Below, piece by piece: positions 22,520-27,979 of a DNA stretch of 31,732 bases. Each line of letters opens with the position of its first letter. The first letter of the stretch is position 1. The notes beneath the pieces were generated by a model, which ran no database searches, had not been told where the DNA came from, and saw nothing but the letters and a program-made list of their open reading frames with translations. The translations under genes were made by a program, and so were the position numbers. The DNA lies in the IMG/VR virus record IMGVR_UViG_3300035670_000885, positions 1-31,732 of that record, one strand, 5' to 3'. Source of the DNA: a virus.

Positions 22520-22759
22520 TTACAGAATCGCACCGTATGCGCGCGCGTCAGCATCAAGGAAAACATCGGTGTGGTCTAGGTTCGACCACGCCGGCCGGCC
22601 GTCAACCGCCAGCCCGTGGCAAAAGTCCACCCAGTAGCGCCAGCCAGTGGCCTCGGTCAGATACCGATCGCACATGCGATCGAGCGCTGCAGGGTTGACG
22701 CGGGCAGACACAAAGCGGCGCTCGCCGTCGGGAGTCACTAAGTAATATCCGGGTTTCAT
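22520..22759 (-). CDS. Small early protein
   Basis: 79 residues from ATG 22759, with AGGAGTGATGACAG upstream. The N-terminus KPGYYLVTPDGERRFVSARV reads as two strands, followed by a helix (AALDRMCDRYLTEATG) and an aromatic segment (WRYWVDFCHGLAV). No family is recognised; position suggests early host-interaction function. Confidence 0.65.
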   Translation of the reverse strand: MKPGYYLVTPDGERRFVSARVNPAALDRMCDRYLTEATGWRYWVDFCHGLAVDGRPAWSNLDHTDVFLDADARAYGAIL

Positions 22760-22777
22760 CTGTCATCACTCCTTGAG

Positions 22778-22984
22778 TTAGTAATTCACCACAGCATCGG
22801 TCACCGCGAACGCCGACGGCAGGCCGTCAGCGTAGACCGTGCCATCGGCGCGCACCAGCTTCCAGCCGCGCATTTCCGGCAGCAGCGTCAGCACTTCGCC
22901 ATCGTGCATGCGAATCGTGGTGTCCTTTTCCACGTGTCCGCGCATCGGGTGGAATTCGCCCTGTGTCGTCGTCGTCGGGGTCAT
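22778..22984 (-). CDS. Small early protein
   Basis: 68 residues from ATG 22984; an ATG one codon upstream is also possible, but GGAG is better spaced for this one. The start is Thr-rich (TPTTTTQGEF). The body is strand-rich (MHDGEVLTLLPEMRGWKLVRA and TVYADGLPSAFAVTDAVV), suggesting a small beta domain. Function is unknown. Confidence 0.6.
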   Translation of the reverse strand: MTPTTTTQGEFHPMRGHVEKDTTIRMHDGEVLTLLPEMRGWKLVRADGTVYADGLPSAFAVTDAVVNY

Positions 22985-22996
22985 CATGGTCTCCAA

Positions 22997-23185
22997 TCAA
23001 TCACGTCCAACGTACAGCGCTTCATGCGTCCGATCGGACTGCGGGCGCCGCGCCCACAATTCATCCATGTGCGCGCGCGCCGCTTCCTTGCTCCAGTAAC
23101 CATTGCCAGGCTCGCGCACTCCGTCAACGATCACAACCCAGCGATTACGGCCGTAATCCACGATGGTTTCCATACTCAGCTGCAT
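22997..23185 (-). CDS. Small early protein
   Basis: 62 residues from ATG 23185 with GGAGTGATGAC upstream. A strand pair (METIVDYGRNRWVVIVDGVRE) is followed by a helix (SKEAARAHMDELWARRP). The fold may be a small alpha/beta domain. Function is unknown. Confidence 0.6.
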   Translation of the reverse strand: MQLSMETIVDYGRNRWVVIVDGVREPGNGYWSKEAARAHMDELWARRPQSDRTHEALYVGRD

Positions 23186-23228
23186 GTCATCACTCCTATC
23201 GTTATCGGTGCGTCAACCACACCCGCAG

Positions 23229-23244
23229 GCCCTGCGCGCAGGGC
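23229..23244. other. 16-bp perfect palindrome in a spacer
   Basis: GCCCTGCGCGCAGGGC is self-complementary and can fold with a 6-bp stem and a CGCG loop. It lies in the 71-base spacer upstream of the gene at 22997-23185. Confidence 0.45.
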
Positions 23245-23256
23245 TAGCGGCTGGGG

Positions 23257-23508
23257 TCACTGCCAGTAATCGTGCCCCTCGAGCGGCGTCGACTGCAGGC
23301 ACATCACTGCGCGCAGAGCATCGGCATCGGCAGGTACACGAGAGCGCAGGTAACCCGCAAACGCATCGGCCAGGATCCCCCAGTGTGCCGCGACAGCCTC
23401 GACGGCATCGGCCACATTCATGCACTCACGGCGCACCAAGTAATCGGCCACTACATCAGCAGCGCGCTCGTTCACCATGCGCGCGTGTTCCATTTGCTTC
23501 GGTGTCAC
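23257..23508 (-). CDS. Small helical early protein
   Basis: 83 residues from a GTG at 23508, which directly follows the GAGGGGATACGAC leader. It is helical throughout (KQMEHARMVNERAADVVADY, MNVADAVEAVAAHWGILADAFAGYL) with no motif. Its leader is identical for 16 bases to that of the next gene upstream. Confidence 0.65.
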   Translation of the reverse strand: MTPKQMEHARMVNERAADVVADYLVRRECMNVADAVEAVAAHWGILADAFAGYLRSRVPADADALRAVMCLQSTPLEGHDYWQ

Positions 23509-23519
23509 GTCGTATCCCC

Positions 23520-23768
23520 TCAGCGCACGACAGCGCGCGTGTCAATCAAAACCCAGCCCACAGCGTACGGGTCACCCGTCACGCTGCTAGCGCGTGTCAA
23601 TTCCAGCCCGTCGGCAACCAAGCCGGTGCGAAACCCCAGCTCGGCCCGCAGCGCAGCGCCAGGCTGCACAGACCACAGCGCGCGGCCGTCGGCGTGCTGC
23701 ACCAGCAGCGCGGAGCGCTTAGCCCGCAGTAGCGCCCGCAGGGCGCGGGCGGCTTCCAGTGTCGTCAT
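23520..23768 (-). CDS. Small early protein
   Basis: 82 residues from ATG 23768, preceded by GAGGGGATACGACG. The N-terminal half is an Arg/Ala/Leu helix (TTLEAARALRALLRAKRSAL). The C-terminal half is strand-rich (GLVADGLELTRASSV and YAVGWVLIDTRAVV). The stop TGA is the first part of the next gene's leader. Function is unknown. Confidence 0.65.
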   Translation of the reverse strand: MTTLEAARALRALLRAKRSALLVQHADGRALWSVQPGAALRAELGFRTGLVADGLELTRASSVTGDPYAVGWVLIDTRAVVR

Positions 23769-23787
23769 CGTCGTATCCCCTCAGTGC

Positions 23788-23803
23788 GGGGGCCGGAGCC
23801 CCC
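23788..23803. other. Spacer hairpin
   Basis: GGGGGC (23788-23793) pairs with GCCCCC (23798-23803) around CGGA. It lies just upstream of the leader of the gene at 23520-23768. Confidence 0.45.
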
Positions 23804-23810
23804 AGTGTCG

Positions 23811-24002
23811 TCAACCGCAGATCACCCAGTCACGCTGGCCAGTGATCCCCAGCTCGCGCGCCAGGGCTTCGATCTCGCGCTTATCGCTGGCGCGCATGGC
23901 TGCCCTGTGCGCTGCCGACAAAGTACGGGCCGCCAGGTCGGGCATGCCCAGGGCGACAGCCTTGCGGGCCGTCGCGGCGTCTCTCTGCTGCGTCTTCGTC
24001 AT
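23811..24002 (-). CDS. Small helical basic protein, first gene of the leftward accessory run
   Basis: 63 residues from ATG 24002 with GGAGG six bases upstream. It is wholly helical and Ala/Arg-rich (QQRDAATARKAVALGMPDLA and HRAAMRASDKREIEALAREL), ending GITGQRDWVICG. It could bind nucleic acid but has no HTH signature. It is the promoter-proximal gene of the - strand cluster, next to the repeat region. Confidence 0.6.
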   Translation of the reverse strand: MTKTQQRDAATARKAVALGMPDLAARTLSAAHRAAMRASDKREIEALARELGITGQRDWVICG

Positions 24003-24019
24003 CGTCTGCCTCCAGGTTC

Positions 24020-24078
24020 GGCGCCGGACATCGGCGCCACGGATGCAGTGTCGCGCGGGAACCTTACGTGAACCTTAC
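24020..24078. promoter_or_regulatory. Hairpin and direct repeats upstream of the accessory operon
   Basis: GGCGCC (24020-24025) and GGCGCC (24033-24038) can pair across 7 bases. Two copies of AACCTTAC (24060-24067 and 24071-24078) repeat with an 11-base period, about one helical turn, as a protein-binding site would. No clear -35/-10 pair could be placed here. Confidence 0.35.
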
Positions 24079-24144
24079 AAATTGGGGTCGTGGCAGTGAT
24101 GTTGCTAGTCTGTGGCTTTGCGGTGGCGGTGACGCTTTACTCTG

Positions 24145-24261
24145 CGTGGCAATTGTGGCAATGCCATCAGAAAAGCATTGGGAGGTTTTGGATTGTATAC
24201 AGTATACATAATTATACGTATGTATATATGCTTTTGGGATCGCACTGCCACAATTGCCACG
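24145..24261. repeat. 117-bp symmetric inverted-repeat element with AT-rich core
   Basis: A 16-bp arm (24145-24160) is the perfect reverse complement of 24246-24261. After 10 bases on each side comes a second pair, AAAAGCAT (24171-24178) and ATGCTTTT (24228-24235). The 49-base core is AT-rich and contains GTATAC twice, ATAATTAT and ATACGTAT. Each 16-bp arm holds two GTGGCA units spaced 9 bases apart. The layout resembles an iteron-flanked unwinding element of a replication origin, but could be a large operator or a small mobile palindrome. Confidence 0.6.
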
Positions 24262-24418
24262 GGTGCCACGCCCTTATAAATCAACAACTTAGCGGTGCCT
24301 ATCGGTACCCACGGGACTGCCACGCCGACTGCCACACTTTCCAAGCTGCGCCCGTGGCAAATGTGGCACCGCCACCAGAAAAGCATCTCGGCGTTTTTGG
24401 GACTGCCACACCTGCCAC
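24246..24418. repeat. GTGGCA/TGCCAC iteron cluster and second, degenerate element
   Basis: TGCCAC starts at 24246, 24255 and 24264 (9-base spacing), then 24318 and 24330. GTGGCA starts at 24354 and 24363, and TGCCAC at 24404 and 24413. The segment 24354-24386 repeats the left half of the first element (GTGGCA pair, 10 bases, AAAAGCAT) 208 bases further on. TTTTGGGA then leads to the TGCCAC pair, so this copy has lost its AT-rich core. Confidence 0.6.
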
Positions 24419-24544
24419 GGGACAGCAGCGCCCCGATCGACCCCGACGGACCCTGCAAACCCTGCGCCTACGCGCTGCCGGCAGGACCAGGGCGGACCGG
24501 GACGGGCGCCGAGCGCACCAGGCCGACGGCCGCGGATACGGTAC

Positions 24545-24595
24545 GGGGTAGGGTATCGGTGGGCGGCGGGTCGGGAGCGGGGATAGGGAGGGGGG
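24545..24595 (+). other. G-run tract with G-quadruplex potential
   Basis: Eight runs of three or more G start at 24545, 24551, 24561, 24568, 24573, 24579, 24586 and 24590, separated by 1-7 bases. This satisfies the usual G3+N1-7 pattern more than once. A GGGTATACCC palindrome (24593-24602) closes the tract. Confidence 0.6.
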
Positions 24596-24639
24596 TATAC
24601 CCATCGAAGCGACTCGCGGCGTGAACAAAAGCGGAGCCC

Positions 24640-24726
24640 CCGCACAAAATTTTTTTCCCGCGACGCTTTGGCCTCTCTCCGCACAAATTTTTTTGCATTC
24701 AAAAAAATCGCATTACACTCGCCCGA
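24640..24726 (+). promoter_or_regulatory. Probable terminase promoter giving a leaderless start
   Basis: TACACT (24714-24719) is a -10 candidate with T/A-rich DNA upstream and only a weak -35 (TTTTGC at 17 bases). Six bases separate it from the ATG at 24726, so transcription would start at or next to the A of that ATG. CCGCACAAA followed by a T-run occurs twice upstream (24640-24656 and 24680-24694). Confidence 0.4.
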
Positions 24727-25187
24727 TGTTCCGCGACCTACCGATCCGCGCCCGAGAACTCAAAGCCACCCCTGCGGTGCTGGAGCGCATTTACGAGGGC
24801 GCTCGCCTGGGCCTGAAGGGCGAATCGCTGGCGCTGGCTGCGGGTTTGCTGCCGGAGGAGTTTGCGCGGCTGAAGCTGATGGATCGCACGGCGGAAATTG
24901 CGGAGATGAAAGGCCGCGCCGACAGTGAGATGTCGATGTCCCGCGTGGTGTTCGAGGCCGCAGAGAATGGAGACGCGAAAGCGGCGCTGGAGTTTCTCCG
25001 TCACCGCCACGATTGGGTGGCAAAGCAGCAGGTGCAGGTCGACGTAAGCCAGCAGATCTCGATCACTGCGGCTCTGGAGCAGGCGCAGCGGCGCGTGCAG
25101 GCGATCGAAGATGCGGTGATCGTAGAGCCGAAGTCGCTGGCGCGGGCTGAGCCGCTGGCGCGGGAATCACTGGGGGCTGAGGTGTGA
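24726..25187 (+). CDS. Terminase small subunit
   Basis: 153 residues from ATG 24726; upstream in-frame starts exist but cross the T-rich promoter region. The N-terminal helices (TPAVLERIYEGARLGLKGES, ALAAGLLPEEFARL) form an HTH-like DNA-binding part. The middle contains AENGDAKAALEFLRHRHDWVAKQQVQVDV, a pattern common in phage small terminases. The C-terminus is a coiled coil (QQISITAALEQAQRRVQAIED), consistent with ring assembly. It should recognise the packaging site and recruit the large subunit. No Shine-Dalgarno sequence is visible. Confidence 0.8.
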   Translation: MFRDLPIRARELKATPAVLERIYEGARLGLKGESLALAAGLLPEEFARLKLMDRTAEIAEMKGRADSEMSMSRVVFEAAENGDAKAALEFLRHRHDWVAKQQVQVDVSQQISITAALEQAQRRVQAIEDAVIVEPKSLARAEPLARESLGAEV

Positions 25188-25260
25188 GCCAAACTGAGCC
25201 AATGAAATTTGGCCGATACGCGCCGATTTGAGCCAATATGCGCCGATATACGCCGCTGAC
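25185..25260. repeat. Short repeats between small and large terminase genes
   Basis: TGAGCCAA occurs at 25185, 25195 and 25229, interleaved with GCGCCGAT at 25220 and 25240 and related CCGATA/CGCCG units. The 80-base spacer has no gene. It could be a packaging-site or terminase-binding region, or a translational regulator of the large terminase. Confidence 0.45.
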
Positions 25261-25267
25261 GATATAA

Positions 25268-26803
25268 ATGCAGACCCCGAAATACACCCCGCAGGAAGAG
25301 CAAAACCTGATGGCGCGTATGTGGAGCGCCAAGCTCCGCGACGACCCGGAGGCGTGGGTGATGTTTGCACTGCCGTGGGGGGAACGCGGCACGCCGCTGG
25401 AAAAGCGCACCGGCCCGCGACGCTGGCAGCGGGAGATTCTGCGGAAGATTCGGGATCACATCGCGGCGAACGGCACGCGGGATATGTACGAGGTGATGCG
25501 CCTGGCGGTGGCCTCGGGGCGGGGGATCGGAAAGTCGGCGCTGGTCAGTTGGCTGGTGCTCTGGATGCTGTCGACGCGGATCGGCAGCAGTGTGATTGTG
25601 AGCGCGAACTCAGAGGCGCAGCTCCGCAGCGTGACTTGGGCCGAGATCACGAAGTGGCTCGCGATGATCATGCACTCGCACTGGTTCGAGATCAGCGCCA
25701 CGCGGATCGTGCCGGCGAAGTGGCTGACCGAACTGGTGGAGCGCGACCTGAAGAAGGGCACGCGGTACTGGGGCGCGGAGGGTAAGCTCTGGAGCGAGGA
25801 AAACCCGGATGCCTACGCTGGCGCGCACAACGACGACGGCATGATGGTCGTGTTTGACGAAGCCAGCGGCATCCCGGACAGTATCTGGAGCGTGGCTGCG
25901 GGCTTTTTTACGGAAAACACGCCGCACAGGTTCTGGTGCGCGTTCAGCAACCCACGGCGGAACACGGGGTATTTTTTCGAGTGCTTCCACGCCAAGCGGG
26001 ATTTCTGGGCGTCGGAGAGCATCGACGCTCGCACGGTGGAGGACACCGACAAGGGTGTGTACGAGGCGATCATTGCCGAATACGGCGAGGATTCCCGCGA
26101 GGCCCGCGTCGAGGTGTACGGGCAGTTCCCGTCTGACGGCGACGATCAGTTCATTACGCCAAAGCTGGTGGACGAAGCGATGGCGCGGGAGAAGTGGAAA
26201 GACGCTGACGCGCCGATTGTGCTGGGTGTGGACCCGGCCCGCACTGGGGGCGACTCCACCGTGATTGCGGTACGGCAGGGCAGGGATTTGCTGGCGCTGC
26301 ACCGGTATCGGGGCGATGACACGATGACGGTGGTGGGGCACGTGATTGAGGCGATTGAGCGGTATCGGCCGGCGCTGACGTGCATCGACGAGGGTGGCCT
26401 CGGATATGGGATACTGGACAGGCTGAACGAGCAGCGGTATAAGGTGCGCGGGGTGAATTTCGGGTGGAAGTCCAGCAGGCCAGTGATGTGGGGCAATAAG
26501 CGAGCCGAGATGTGGGGCGCGCTGCGCGACTGGCTGCGCACGGCCTCCGTCACGCCGGACAAGGCGCTGAAGGCAGACCTGACGGGTGTGCGGGCGAAGC
26601 CGGATTCGACGGGGAAGATTTTCCTGGAGTCGAAGAAGGAGATGAAAGCCCGTGGCCTGGCGAGCCCGGACGCGGCCGACGCGATCGCGGTGACGTTTGC
26701 GTTCCCGATCCGATCAGATGCCGATTTCTCCGCGACCCCGAAGTTGTCGGCGTATGCACTGCCGACGGTAAATTACTGGAACGCTGGGCGCGTGGGGGCG
26801 TGA
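25268..26803 (+). CDS. Terminase large subunit
   Basis: 511 residues from ATG 25268 (weak ribosome site). ATPase: Walker A SGRGIGKS (83-90), Walker B MMVVFDE (192-198) with catalytic E198, and coupling motif SNPRRNTG (227-234). Nuclease: D322 in LGVDPARTGGDST, D374 in CIDEGGLG, and D468/D471 in SPDAADAIAV, the RNase H-like acidic triad. Length is normal. It pumps DNA into the prohead through the portal and cuts the concatemer. With circularly permuted gene order, headful packaging is likely but not proven. Confidence 0.93.
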   Translation: MQTPKYTPQEEQNLMARMWSAKLRDDPEAWVMFALPWGERGTPLEKRTGPRRWQREILRKIRDHIAANGTRDMYEVMRLAVASGRGIGKSALVSWLVLWMLSTRIGSSVIVSANSEAQLRSVTWAEITKWLAMIMHSHWFEISATRIVPAKWLTELVERDLKKGTRYWGAEGKLWSEENPDAYAGAHNDDGMMVVFDEASGIPDSIWSVAAGFFTENTPHRFWCAFSNPRRNTGYFFECFHAKRDFWASESIDARTVEDTDKGVYEAIIAEYGEDSREARVEVYGQFPSDGDDQFITPKLVDEAMAREKWKDADAPIVLGVDPARTGGDSTVIAVRQGRDLLALHRYRGDDTMTVVGHVIEAIERYRPALTCIDEGGLGYGILDRLNEQRYKVRGVNFGWKSSRPVMWGNKRAEMWGALRDWLRTASVTPDKALKADLTGVRAKPDSTGKIFLESKKEMKARGLASPDAADAIAVTFAFPIRSDADFSATPKLSAYALPTVNYWNAGRVGA

Positions 26804-26804
26804 G

Positions 26805-27965
26805 ATGGCGACAGGGCTGGAACGAACCGCAGTGAGTCCGCACACGATGCAGGCGGGGCAGGCTGCGCCGCAGCGTCCGTCGCTGGCCCAGACCGCAATG
26901 AACCCGCTGGCCCGCGCCTATCAGCTCTATCAGCAGTATGTCGGCGAGCCGTTTCAGCAGGCCGTTCGCGGCGGCGTGCGCGGATATTTCGGTCTGCCGC
27001 TGATGACGGATGCGTCGTCTGTTGGCCGAGAGGCGTACCGGCAGGGTGAGGCCCTCGGGTTCACGCCTGGCGTCGGTGCGCCGGCCGGGGCGGCGAAAGT
27101 CGCGGCTCAGGCGCTGGGCGCACTGCCGGAAGCGGCGATGTTTATCGGGGCGCTGGCCAAGACGTGGGATGCCGCGTCGAACGCCAAGGCCGTGGAAATG
27201 GAAGCGCGCGGCATAGATCCGCGCACGATCTGGCGAGAGACTGGGAACTGGCGCGGCCCCGACGGCCAATGGCGTCAGGAGATCAGTGACCAACCTGCGC
27301 GTTACGTTGGCGGACAGCCGGGCGATCTTGCTGGGCAAGTGCTGCAGCACCCAGAACTGGCGGCAGCGTATCCTGATGTCATGCAGACGCCGGTCTACAC
27401 AAACCCAGCATCTGACATTTCGTCATTTAGGCAAGATAAAATTGACCTTGGAGTGGCGCAACCTGAGTCTGCAAAATCTGTTTTGTTGCATGAACTGCAG
27501 CATCCTATTCAAGAAAGAGAAGGATTTGCAAAAGGCGGAACTCCTCAAGCGTCAGCAACTCCAATTTCGGCAGCTCTTGAGCTTGACCCGTTGATTGATG
27601 AATACAGGGAACTCTGGAGGTCCTTGCGCGGAAAAGAAAGACCAAAAACGCCTGTTGGCCTTGCCTCAAGAGAAACCGAAATAGAAGATTTTTACGACTC
27701 AGTAAAAGAACTAAAAAACTTAGAGCTTCGCAAGCGTTTTGAGGAAATATTGAACAAAATAGACGTCAAGCGCCAAAATGTTTTTGGTTTTGGCGAAGGC
27801 ACTTTGGCGCAACAGCGCAGCACAGAGGCGTATCGCAAACTTGCTGGAGAGGCTGAGGCTAGGGCGACTCAAGCGCGCATAAATCTTACTCAACAGCAAC
27901 GTCGTGCTTTGTTTCCTGAAGAAAGTTACGACGTTCCATTGAACGAACTTGTCATTCAGCGCTAA
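26805..27965 (+). CDS. Zincin-like protein with HELQH motif, probably virion-associated
   Basis: 386 residues from ATG 26805. The N-terminal part (31-120) has amphipathic helices and Gly/Ala-rich stretches like those of ejected proteins (YQQYVGEPFQQAVRGGVRGYFG). SVLLHELQHPIQEREGFAKGG (225-245) is a zincin motif, with a probable third ligand in YRKLAGEAEAR (E349 or E351). The pattern matches zincin modules of large polyvalent phage proteins. The last 190 residues are encoded by much AT-richer DNA than the first 200, suggesting a fusion or exchange near 27400. It sits between terminase and portal; targets are unknown. Confidence 0.7.
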   Translation: MATGLERTAVSPHTMQAGQAAPQRPSLAQTAMNPLARAYQLYQQYVGEPFQQAVRGGVRGYFGLPLMTDASSVGREAYRQGEALGFTPGVGAPAGAAKVAAQALGALPEAAMFIGALAKTWDAASNAKAVEMEARGIDPRTIWRETGNWRGPDGQWRQEISDQPARYVGGQPGDLAGQVLQHPELAAAYPDVMQTPVYTNPASDISSFRQDKIDLGVAQPESAKSVLLHELQHPIQEREGFAKGGTPQASATPISAALELDPLIDEYRELWRSLRGKERPKTPVGLASRETEIEDFYDSVKELKNLELRKRFEEILNKIDVKRQNVFGFGEGTLAQQRSTEAYRKLAGEAEARATQARINLTQQQRRALFPEESYDVPLNELVIQR

Positions 27966-27979
27966 CACGGAAATCTACT

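Larger units (their letters stand above)
24003..24725. other. Gene-free region of 723 bases with repeats
   Basis: Open frames here are short, mutually overlapping and built from repeated GTGGCA/TGCCAC motifs, with no ribosome sites, so I call no gene. The region holds direct repeats (24060-24078), a symmetric inverted-repeat element (24145-24261), a degenerate second copy (24354-24418), a G-run tract (24545-24595) and the terminase promoter (about 24690-24726). It separates the leftward accessory genes from the rightward packaging genes. Confidence 0.7.

Noticed and set aside
24145-24418. CRISPR array
   Set aside because: Units are 6-16 bases in both orientations with 3-base gaps, not 25-35 base direct repeats with unique spacers.
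24090-24551. + strand open frame of 153 codons over the repeat region
   Set aside because: Residues are dictated by GTGGCA/TGCCAC repeats, there is no ribosome site, and overlapping frames on both strands are equally open.
24289-24702. - strand open frames over the G-run tract
   Set aside because: Low-complexity Pro/Arg translations with no start context; shadows of GC-rich DNA.
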